A stretch of DNA of 6,096 nt from Christensenellaceae bacterium (GTDB lineage Bacteria > Bacillota > Clostridia > Christensenellales > Aristaeellaceae): assembly GCA_017881705.1 (NCBI GenBank), contig JADGQP010000013.1:1-6096 (forward strand), in the 5' to 3' direction. A program made the position numbers and the translations under genes. Of this stretch, positions 1 to 5,056 are shown piece by piece (the first letter of the stretch is position 1; each line of letters starts with the position of its first letter). A model generated the notes under the pieces. The model saw only the letters and a program-made list of their open reading frames with translations, ran no database searches and was not told the origin of the DNA.

Positions 1-505
1 ATCGAAACCCATATTTCCAAATCTCGAAAGAGGGTATGAAATTGCGTCTTGTAATCTTTTTTCGATTAAGAAGTGTAGCGCGTACAAATGAACTTTTACT
101 ATCATCCTGTATATCTAGATAGTTACGTTTTCCAGGTATCGTATGGATGATAAGGCCAATTTGATTGCAATTTTTAATCAAGTAATTCTCGATATTCAGC
201 ATTTGCTCGGCATCGCTGATTTCCATAGCGCGATGATTTTCAAACAACAGACCCATGAGAACGCTGAAAACGAAGGATACGAACGCAGCGACAGCGCGGG
301 ACCACCAAGGGAAATTGTCACTGCTGCCTAATGCGATATTATACAAAAAGGCTTGCGCCGTAAAGAACATTGCGGGCGTTTCCCAAAGCAAGCTGTTATG
401 GTTTGTTCTTCTGTCGGATAGAACCTTATACTGTTCTATCAAGAACCGAGGGTCATCGGAGTCTTTGTTTTCTTGTGCTCTTTTTCCCACCTGTAACATC
501 TCCAT
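1..505 (-). CDS. Partial small two-helix membrane protein, unnamed family (5' part only)
   Basis: An open minus-strand frame runs without a stop from base 505 off the left edge (168 codons visible). Numbered from the ATG at 499, the protein has a charged N-terminus (residues 1-35), a first hydrophobic segment (about 41-57, containing LLWETPAMFFTAQAF), a short loop, a second segment (about 66-86), and then a hydrophilic tail that continues out of view. From memory, the LW-x-TPA-x-x-x-TAQAF signature matches a family of small uncharacterised two-helix proteins scattered in actinobacteria and Firmicutes; no function is assigned here. An in-frame TAA at 515-517 limits the start. ATG at 505 and ATG at 499 lack a properly spaced Shine-Dalgarno. 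GTG at 490 has GGAG nine bases upstream, so the true start may be 490. Base composition is AT-richer than the rest of the window, hinting at transfer. The C-terminus and the next gene are not visible. Confidence 0.75.
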   Translation of the reverse strand, partial: MEMLQVGKRAQENKDSDDPRFLIEQYKVLSDRRTNHNSLLWETPAMFFTAQAFLYNIALGSSDNFPWWSRAVAAFVSFVFSVLMGLLFENHRAMEISDAEQMLNIENYLIKNCNQIGLIIHTIPGKRNYLDIQDDSKSSFVRATLLNRKKITRRNFIPSFEIWKYGFR

Positions 506-524
506 ATTATGGAATTATGGTAAT

Positions 525-533
525 AGTATACCA
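525..533 (-). promoter_or_regulatory. Extended -10 promoter for the leftward membrane-protein gene
   Basis: On the minus strand the sequence reads TGG-TATACT (TGn plus a near-consensus -10), about 20 bases upstream of the first candidate ATG. No good -35 box sits 16-18 bp upstream, which extended -10 promoters tolerate. A T-rich tract on this strand (about 541-600) could act as an UP-like element. The implied start of transcription, near base 518, leaves a very short leader. That favours the GTG start at 490, the only candidate with a correctly spaced GGAG. Confidence 0.5.
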
Positions 534-610
534 TCAGAAAGCACTCAAAAAGTAAAGAAAAACGAAGAAAATACACAAAAAAGCACGAGATTTTATGAAT
601 CACATTAAAA

Positions 611-641
611 GCTGACTATTATTGACCATTATTCGGTCAAT
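611..641. promoter_or_regulatory. Degenerate second CtsR-like site plus inverted half-site
   Basis: Read on the minus strand, 611-627 is GGTCAAT-AAT-AGTCAGC. It resembles the CtsR heptad repeat but misses three of the fifteen constrained positions. On the plus strand a lone half-site, GGTCAAT, lies at 635-641. The half-sites TTGACC (622-627) and GGTCAA (635-640) form an inverted repeat with a 7-base spacer. The degenerate box starts 36 bp upstream of the perfect one. It may be a weak auxiliary operator or a decayed copy. Confidence 0.4.
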
Positions 642-646
642 CAACA

Positions 647-663
647 TTTGACTATCTTTGACC
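647..663 (-). promoter_or_regulatory. CtsR operator (heat-shock repressor box)
   Basis: On the minus strand this 17-mer reads GGTCAAA-GAT-AGTCAAA, matching every constrained position of the known CtsR consensus RGTCAAA-NAN-RGTCAAA. CtsR is the class III heat-shock repressor of Firmicutes and normally controls clp genes and, in some species, small heat-shock genes. The box covers the -35 hexamer and part of the spacer of the promoter upstream of the Hsp20 gene, so a bound repressor would block RNA polymerase. The ctsR gene itself is not in this window. Confidence 0.85.
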
Positions 664-676
664 TTGATGCTATCCT
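648..676 (+). promoter_or_regulatory. Sigma-A promoter of the Hsp20 gene
   Basis: TTGACT at 648-653 and TATCCT at 671-676 are separated by exactly 17 bp. TGC directly before the -10 makes it an extended -10 as well. Transcription would begin near base 683, giving a leader of roughly 93 bases before the ATG at 776. The -35 lies wholly inside the CtsR box, consistent with repression at normal temperature. Confidence 0.8.
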
Positions 677-686
677 ATAGTCACGG

Positions 687-754
687 TTCGGGGAAAACCC
701 GAAAGGGCAACCTCAAACCAGCAAACAGTATTTTTGAATGGGCAATGAAAGCCC
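687..754 (+). promoter_or_regulatory. Structured 5' leader of the Hsp20 mRNA
   Basis: Two stem-loops are visible. TTCGGG (687-692) and CCCGAA (698-703) close a GAAAA loop almost at the predicted 5' end. GGGC (740-743) and GCCC (751-754) close a 7-base loop just upstream of the Shine-Dalgarno. CCCGAA recurs at 752-757, so TTCGGG could pair with either copy, giving two mutually exclusive folds. A 5'-terminal hairpin may stabilise the message. An RNA thermometer is conceivable, because small heat-shock genes often have one, but no strong helix covering AAGGAGG (762-768) is evident. Confidence 0.4.
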
Positions 755-775
755 GAATTTGAAGGAGGATGCACT

Positions 776-1228
776 ATGTATACCTTAGTACCTTTCCGTC
801 GTAACCTCACCCGTGAACTGCCTTCGACTTTTGTGAACGATAACTTTTTCCGCTCGTTCTTCGACATGAGCGACCTCATGGGCCCTGCGGGCTTCCGTGT
901 GGACATGCGTGAGAACGAAAAGGCCTACGAGTTGGAAGCTGAACTGCCCGGCGTGCCCAAGGACAAGCTGAACGTCAGCGTGGACGACGGCACCCTTACC
1001 ATCAGCGCCGACCTGAACGAGGAGAAGAAGGAAGAACAGGGCAACTACCTTTACAGCGAGCGGCGCAGCGGCCATGTGGAACGCAGCTTCAACCTGGAAG
1101 GCGTTGACGCTGAGAACATCAAAGCTGACTACCGCAACGGCGTGCTGATGGTCACCCTGCCTAAGGAGCAGCCCGCGCCCAAGAAGGAAGCTAAAAAGAT
1201 CGAGATCGTCGGTACGGATAACGCCTAA
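776..1228 (+). CDS. Small heat-shock protein, Hsp20/alpha-crystallin family
   Basis: This is an ATP-independent holdase chaperone of the cytoplasm that binds unfolding proteins and hands them to DnaK or Clp machines. The 150-residue length is typical. The variable N-terminal arm (1-38) contains FFRSFFDMSDLM. The alpha-crystallin domain (about 40-131) carries the family's ELPGV (56-60), the YSERRSG-x-VERSF stretch (93-105) and the A-x-x-x-NGVL signature (117-124). The C-terminal tail holds an I-x-I motif (I142-E-I144), which in this family docks onto neighbouring subunits during oligomer assembly. The ATG has AAGGAGG seven bases upstream. A sigma-A promoter with a perfect CtsR box precedes it and a strong terminator follows, so it is probably a monocistronic, heat-inducible unit. 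Codon choice (AAC, AAG, CTG, GGC) looks suited to high expression. Confidence 0.95.
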   Translation: MYTLVPFRRNLTRELPSTFVNDNFFRSFFDMSDLMGPAGFRVDMRENEKAYELEAELPGVPKDKLNVSVDDGTLTISADLNEEKKEEQGNYLYSERRSGHVERSFNLEGVDAENIKADYRNGVLMVTLPKEQPAPKKEAKKIEIVGTDNA

Positions 1229-1246
1229 AGGCCTATCCGACAACCG

Positions 1247-1268
1247 CGGAGAGGCGCAAGCCTCTCCG
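1247..1268 (+). other. GNRA-capped hairpin in the Hsp20 3' UTR
   Basis: CGGAGAGGC (1247-1255) and GCCTCTCCG (1260-1268) form a perfect 9-bp stem closed by GCAA, a GNRA tetraloop. No U-tract follows, so it is not itself an intrinsic terminator. It probably protects the mRNA 3' end, or helps shape the transcript before the true terminator 11 bases downstream. Confidence 0.6.
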
Positions 1269-1278
1269 AAGCTATACA

Positions 1279-1313
1279 GGAGCTTTCCCCTTTTTGGGAA
1301 GGCTCCCTTTTTT
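1279..1313 (+). terminator. Intrinsic terminator of the Hsp20 gene
   Basis: The left arm 1279-1289 pairs with the right arm 1296-1306 over 11 bp, including one T-G wobble, around a 6-base loop. A run of six T (1308-1313) follows. The U-tract overlaps the stop codon (1312-1314) of the convergent membrane-protein gene, so the two genes are packed tail to tail. In the minus direction no U-tract follows the stem, so it should terminate mainly rightward transcription. Confidence 0.85.
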
Positions 1314-3027
1314 ATTGCGCGCTTTGAAACTTGAAAAACAGGAGCGTTCCGTAGTCTCCGTACGGTGTGGCTTCCACCGCCGTACCCAGCGCTTCGGAAA
1401 GATAGGCGATCAGCGGCGCGGCGTCCGTTTCAGTGGCTGCTGCGAATACGATTCGGCCACCGAGCCAATCCTGCGCGGCAAAATGTTCCGCGTCCAGCCC
1501 GAAGCGAGCCAGCTGGCGGTTCCAGCTTGGCGTGCGGCAGCCCCAATCCCCCCAAAGGGCGATGTTGGCAGGCATACCGGCGGAACAGTCGGGAAGTAGC
1601 CGCGTATCCCTTAAAAGCGATGTGCTGCGAACAATCAGTAGGTCGGCGTGGCTCAGGGCGTAAGTTTCCAGCTCTGCTTCCCGCTGCTGGGATGTCGCGT
1701 CCGGCGTGCGTGTTACGGCGCGGTAGGTATCGCGTAGGTTCAGGGAGGACACGGCCAGCGTAAGCGCAAGCAGGGCAAGTGTGGCGATGCGCGCGCCCGC
1801 GCGAAGGCTGTGTATCGGCGGCAGGCTAAGCAGCGCAAGGCAAAACAGCATCGCGGCGCAGGGCATCAGTACCGTATCTACGCCGCGGCCTACCAGCCGC
1901 CCCCGTATGCCCAGATAGAGGAGCATCACCAACGCACCCAGCAGCGCGGTTACTGCGGCTGCGGTCAGGTAGTGATGCCTGCGTGCGCCCAGGAAGCACA
2001 GCAGCGTAAGCAGCGCGATCGTGGCTGCCATGGCAGCGTACCGGGGGTTTTGGGAGAAAAACGAGGCCAGGCGCGAAAAAGCGTTTCCGTCTTGCGTGTT
2101 CCCATATGCGGCCGCCAGTTTGGTAAGCGCCGTCGTGTCGATATCGGCGCTCATGAAATACCATTGCCGCACCATTTCCACCTCGGCTGCGGACAGCCCG
2201 CTATTTGCGGCGAGCGCGGGCGCAGGGTCGGTTTGAAAATCCGTGTAGTCCATCAGCTTTATCCGTGCATCCTGCCAGGCCATGTAGGGCTGCAAGCCGC
2301 GCATGGCGATTTCCACCTGCCGGATTCCCGCCAGCGCGCCGAACACGCCCACGTACACAGCCAGCGCGATCAGCAGCGGACGCACGGCACGCCGCCATGT
2401 GGAGCCTTGCGTTTTTCGAAGCGTAAGCCCGCGGGTAACAAAGCATAACCCAACGAAGCACAGCGCGGGCACCACGCTTACGGCACGCAGGCAATACGCG
2501 GCGATCAGCAGCAACAGGCTGGGCAGTGTATCCCGCACGCGCAGTTCCCCGGCTTCTACGCCGAAACCGGACGAGAGCAACTGTGCCATGGCAGCCGCGC
2601 CGGCAAGGCCAGCCGTGCTGGTGTAACTTACGCGGCAGCATGCGAATACGGCAAAACCGCCAAGCAGCAAAGCATCGGTGAAAAACGCGGCCAGCCATGG
2701 GCGGCGGCGATCCTTCGTAAGCTGAGCCACGCTCTTGCCCAGTACCGTAACGCTTAAAAACAACAGCGCGATTTGGTATACGGAAAACCAGGCTACGGCG
2801 GGAAACAGCATGCTGAGCCCGTGCAGCGCCCAAGCCAGCAACGTGTGTGTATACAGCGTAAAATCAGCGGATATACCGCCTTCAAAGCCCATGAACGGCT
2901 TGACCATCAGCAGATCGTCCGAGTTTTCGTAGCGGAAATTACCGATCAGGGCCAGCGTCGCAAACAACGCAAGCGCCATCGCGGCTCCGAACAGCCAATA
3001 ATGTAGGGTTCGACGCTTTGCCGCCAT
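1312..3027 (-). CDS. Multi-pass membrane protein, GT-C-like, uncharacterised
   Basis: This 571-residue protein has roughly ten or eleven hydrophobic segments (starting near 11-31, 61-79, 82-102, 113-133, 168-198, 216-236, 331-347, 353-373, 385-403, 412-428) and a soluble C-terminal domain (about 440-571). An acidic NSDD motif (35-38) follows the first helix, the place where GT-C glycosyltransferases and their relatives carry acidic residues in the first outer loop. A large loop (about 240-330) contains W-x-x-AR-x-x-x-x-DY and QWYFM, which I associate from memory with uncharacterised clostridial membrane proteins. A role moving or attaching sugars to cell-surface polymers is plausible but inferred only from layout. 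The ATG has GGGGAGG seven bases upstream. It is transcribed alone from its own TTGACA promoter; no terminator of its own is obvious within the window. Confidence 0.85.
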   Translation of the reverse strand: MAAKRRTLHYWLFGAAMALALFATLALIGNFRYENSDDLLMVKPFMGFEGGISADFTLYTHTLLAWALHGLSMLFPAVAWFSVYQIALLFLSVTVLGKSVAQLTKDRRRPWLAAFFTDALLLGGFAVFACCRVSYTSTAGLAGAAAMAQLLSSGFGVEAGELRVRDTLPSLLLLIAAYCLRAVSVVPALCFVGLCFVTRGLTLRKTQGSTWRRAVRPLLIALAVYVGVFGALAGIRQVEIAMRGLQPYMAWQDARIKLMDYTDFQTDPAPALAANSGLSAAEVEMVRQWYFMSADIDTTALTKLAAAYGNTQDGNAFSRLASFFSQNPRYAAMAATIALLTLLCFLGARRHHYLTAAAVTALLGALVMLLYLGIRGRLVGRGVDTVLMPCAAMLFCLALLSLPPIHSLRAGARIATLALLALTLAVSSLNLRDTYRAVTRTPDATSQQREAELETYALSHADLLIVRSTSLLRDTRLLPDCSAGMPANIALWGDWGCRTPSWNRQLARFGLDAEHFAAQDWLGGRIVFAAATETDAAPLIAYLSEALGTAVEATPYGDYGTLLFFKFQSAQ

Positions 3028-3038
3028 CGTTATGCCTC

Positions 3039-3069
3039 CCCGGGCTCCGGGCGGCTCCGCGTGGCCGCC
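3039..3069 (-). other. GC-rich hairpins in the leader of the membrane-protein gene
   Basis: Two small hairpins adjoin the Shine-Dalgarno. Bases 3039-3051 read CCCGGAGCCCGGG on the minus strand, a 5-bp stem with a 3-base loop that takes in the first G residues of GGGGAGG. GGCGGC (3050-3055) and GCCGCC (3064-3069) form a second 6-bp stem, sharing bases 3050-3051 with the first. They could limit ribosome access and keep expression of this membrane protein low. No riboswitch class is recognised. Confidence 0.4.
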
Positions 3070-3114
3070 GGCGCAGCGATATCCTCAGCATTTTCCGATT
3101 GTCAATTCGTACAG

Positions 3115-3143
3115 AAGGTACCATAAGGAACGGAACGTGTCAA
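3115..3143 (-). promoter_or_regulatory. Sigma-A promoter of the 571-residue membrane-protein gene
   Basis: On the minus strand a consensus -35 TTGACA (3138-3143) and a -10 TACCTT (3115-3120) are 17 bp apart, with TGG before the -10. Transcription would start near base 3108, leaving a leader of about 80 bases. A second TTGACA on this strand (3100-3105) has only a poor -10 (ATATCG, 3077-3082) and may be a minor promoter or chance. Confidence 0.7.
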
Positions 3144-3154
3144 GCGCGGCGCTA

Positions 3155-3184
3155 TTGGCAAGCCATACGCGCGCGTGCTATACT
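3155..3184 (+). promoter_or_regulatory. Sigma-A promoter of the three-hydrolase operon
   Basis: TTGGCA (3155-3160) and TATACT (3179-3184) are 18 bp apart, and TGC before the -10 gives an extended -10. Transcription would begin near 3191, about 57 bases upstream of the HAD start codon. The -35 lies only 11 bp from the -35 of the divergent promoter, so the two probably compete for RNA polymerase. Confidence 0.7.
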
Positions 3185-3247
3185 GGGTTGCGAAAGGCGG
3201 CCGTAAGCGCGCCCCGTCAGCCGCCTGAACCGAAGGGAATGCCAACC

Positions 3248-3931
3248 ATGCAGAAAACCTACGCCTTGTTTGATTTTGACGGTACCTTGATCCAAGGGGA
3301 TTCTATCCTCCTTTTTTGCCGGTATGCATGGCATAAGGGTTTGCTAGGTAGGCGCAAGGCGGTGTTTTTGCTGTGGACGGCGCTGCTGTACGGTCTGCGC
3401 CTGTGTTCCTCCGTAAGTGCCAAGGAGAGCGTGTTTTCCTTCCTTGACGGGAAAAGCACGGCGGAAGTTGAAGCGATATCGCTCGATTTTGTGAACACGG
3501 TTCTCGTGCCGAGGCTGCGTCCGCAAGGGCTGCAAACCATTGCCCGACACCGCGAGGCGGGACACGAAACGCTGTTGGTTTCGGCCTCCTCGTATTTTTA
3601 CCTGAAACTGCTGAAGGATCGGCTGGCCGTTACGGACCTCGTGTGTACCCGCCTTGATGTGAACGAGAACGGCGTTTTTGAAGGCCGTGTGTGCGGCGAG
3701 AACTGCCGCGGTATACAAAAGCCGCTGCGCTTGGCTGAATACCTGGCCGCAAAGGGCGACCGGCTGGACTATGAAAGCTCCTTCGCCTATGGCGATTCAC
3801 GCAGCGACTTGCCGATGCTTCGGCTATGCGGACATAAAGTGGCGGTGAATCCGAAACGCAGTCTGTGGCGCGCCCTGCGAAAGCTCAATGGGGCGGAGCG
3901 TGTGCGTTGGAGCGAGCCAATACGGCCGTAA
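3248..3931 (+). CDS. HAD superfamily subfamily IB phosphatase (SerB-like)
   Basis: This 227-residue cytoplasmic phosphomonoesterase uses an aspartyl-phosphate intermediate and Mg2+. All four HAD motifs are present: DFDGT at 9-13 (nucleophile D9, acid/base D11), S112 in LLVSASS (motif II), K158 in a CRGIQK segment (motif III), and GDSRSDLPM at 182-190 (motif IV, D183 and D187). The cap inserted after motif I (about 20-100) and the GxxCxGxxK stretch are typical of subfamily IB, which includes phosphoserine phosphatase and phospholipid-headgroup phosphatases; the substrate is not determinable. The frame is open upstream to 3032, but conserved sequence begins at 3248, where AAGGGA lies nine bases before the ATG and a promoter lies upstream. 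It is the first gene of a probable operon with the serine hydrolase 51 bases downstream. Confidence 0.92.
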   Translation: MQKTYALFDFDGTLIQGDSILLFCRYAWHKGLLGRRKAVFLLWTALLYGLRLCSSVSAKESVFSFLDGKSTAEVEAISLDFVNTVLVPRLRPQGLQTIARHREAGHETLLVSASSYFYLKLLKDRLAVTDLVCTRLDVNENGVFEGRVCGENCRGIQKPLRLAEYLAAKGDRLDYESSFAYGDSRSDLPMLRLCGHKVAVNPKRSLWRALRKLNGAERVRWSEPIRP

Positions 3932-3964
3932 ATAAAACCGGCAATCAAACAAAAACCGGGTCGT

Positions 3965-3985
3965 AAAAGGAGGCGGACGGCTTTG
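3965..3985 (+). promoter_or_regulatory. Strong ribosome binding site deciding a TTG start
   Basis: AAAAGGAGG (3965-3973) is followed nine bases later by TTG (3983-3985). The first residues, MDFASVDELM, already look like the usual first helix of this serine-hydrolase family, and no nearby ATG or GTG fits better. TTG is therefore the likely start, compensated by a near-perfect Shine-Dalgarno. Confidence 0.75.
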
Positions 3986-5026
3986 GACTTTGCCAGCGTG
4001 GATGAGCTGATGCGGCAAGGCGTTGAAAACCGCGTGTTTCCCGGCGGCTCGCTGCTGGTGGGGCGCGGTGACAGGGTGTTGTTCCGGCGTTTTTACGGCC
4101 GCCTGGGGCCGGACGCGACGGAACCCAAAGCCGATGCGCAGACCCGGTTTGATATCGCGTCCCTTACCAAGCCGTTGGTGGTGGGCATGCTTACGCTGCG
4201 CGCGCTGGAAAGCGGCAAGCTGTGCCTGTGGGATAAGCTCGGCGCGTTTGTAGACGTGCCGGAGGATAAAAAGGAGATCACGATCCGCCAACTGCTTACG
4301 CACACATCCGGCCTGCCGGGCGGGGTGCATTTATGGCGGCTTACCACCGACCCCGCTCGCGTAACGGAATTGCTGCTCAACGTTCAGCTTGTTTCGCCGC
4401 CCGGCGAAAAGGTGCTGTACTGCAGCACGGGCTACCTGTTGCTGGGGCAGCTGCTGGAGTGTCTGTACGGGCAGCCCCTCAACGAGCTGGCGACGCAGGA
4501 AGTTTTTTGGCCGCTGCGCATGACGCATACGGGCTACCTGCCCGTGGGGGACAATATCGCCCCGACCGAGCGGCAGCCGGACGGAACGCTGCTTCGCGGC
4601 AAAGTGCACGACGAAAACGCGCGCCTCCTGGGCGGGGTCGCCGGAAACGCGGGCGTGTTTTCCACGGCGGACGATTTGGCGCTGTTTATGCAGATGCTGG
4701 CAGCGCAGGGCGCGTTGCCTGATGGAACGCGGTATTTGTCCGCGGCTACGGTAAGGCTTGCGATGCAAAACCATACCGAAGGCATGGGGCAAGGGCGCGG
4801 GTTGGGTTTTTATCTCCCCTGGTACGATAACGGCTACGCGGGCGACCTGTTCCCGCGGGAAACGGTGGGGCACACAGGGTTTACCGGCGTGAGCTTTACG
4901 CTGGACCCCACCGATGGTTTCTACGTGGTACTGCTGACCAATCGCGTATGCCCCACGCGCGACGGCACCGCCATTTTCCGGCTGCGCAGGCTGGTGCACA
5001 ACGCGGCCTATGCCGCCAAGGCGTAA
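3983..5026 (+). CDS. Beta-lactamase family (class C/PBP4*-like) serine hydrolase
   Basis: This 347-residue protein has the Pfam beta-lactamase fold shared by AmpC, DD-peptidases and EstB-type esterases. The catalytic S-x-x-K is SLTK (60-63), with S60 the nucleophile and K63 the base. It is followed by the family's LLTHTSGLP (104-112). The second motif, usually YSN or YSD, is Y146-C-S148. KVHDENARLLGGVAGNAGVFST (207-228) is a common stretch of this family, and the third motif is HTG (297-299) in place of KTG. The C-terminal LLTNRV is also characteristic. There is no signal peptide or membrane anchor, so it should act in the cytoplasm. Possible substrates are esters, amides or cell-wall fragments; it should not be called a resistance enzyme. 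It sits between a HAD phosphatase and a metallophosphoesterase on the same strand with short gaps, so it is probably co-transcribed. Confidence 0.9.
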   Translation: MDFASVDELMRQGVENRVFPGGSLLVGRGDRVLFRRFYGRLGPDATEPKADAQTRFDIASLTKPLVVGMLTLRALESGKLCLWDKLGAFVDVPEDKKEITIRQLLTHTSGLPGGVHLWRLTTDPARVTELLLNVQLVSPPGEKVLYCSTGYLLLGQLLECLYGQPLNELATQEVFWPLRMTHTGYLPVGDNIAPTERQPDGTLLRGKVHDENARLLGGVAGNAGVFSTADDLALFMQMLAAQGALPDGTRYLSAATVRLAMQNHTEGMGQGRGLGFYLPWYDNGYAGDLFPRETVGHTGFTGVSFTLDPTDGFYVVLLTNRVCPTRDGTAIFRLRRLVHNAAYAAKA

Positions 5027-5056
5027 ACAGCTTCAAACAGAGAGGAGACCTCCCCT

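Noticed and set aside
540..548. Possible CIRCE (HrcA) half-site AGCACTC-like sequence
   Set aside because: The matching inverted half (GAGTGCTAA after 9 bases) is absent, so there is no operator.
143..608. Short plus-strand reading frames (143-331 and 255-608) in the AT-rich left part
   Set aside because: No recognisable domain or convincing Shine-Dalgarno. They lie opposite a longer minus-strand frame with clear membrane-helix features.
683..775. Known riboswitch in the Hsp20 leader (GGGCAA resembles part of the c-di-GMP-I motif)
   Set aside because: The rest of the conserved core and the required stems are missing; the match is only a few bases.
785..1243. 152-codon minus-strand frame opposite the Hsp20 gene
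   Set aside because: Hsp20 is certain on the plus strand; the antisense frame is low-complexity and has no family features.
1810..2448. 212-codon plus-strand frame inside the membrane-protein gene
   Set aside because: The translation is rich in Q, R and H without a domain, as expected for the reverse of a hydrophobic GC-rich gene.
3032..3247. N-terminal extension of the HAD phosphatase to an ATG at 3032
   Set aside because: The extra 72 residues are Arg- and Pro-rich with no family match, and they cover both divergent promoters. The family sequence begins at 3248, which has a Shine-Dalgarno.
4331..4999. 222-codon minus-strand frame opposite the serine hydrolase
   Set aside because: A shadow of the GC-rich plus-strand gene, which carries all catalytic motifs.
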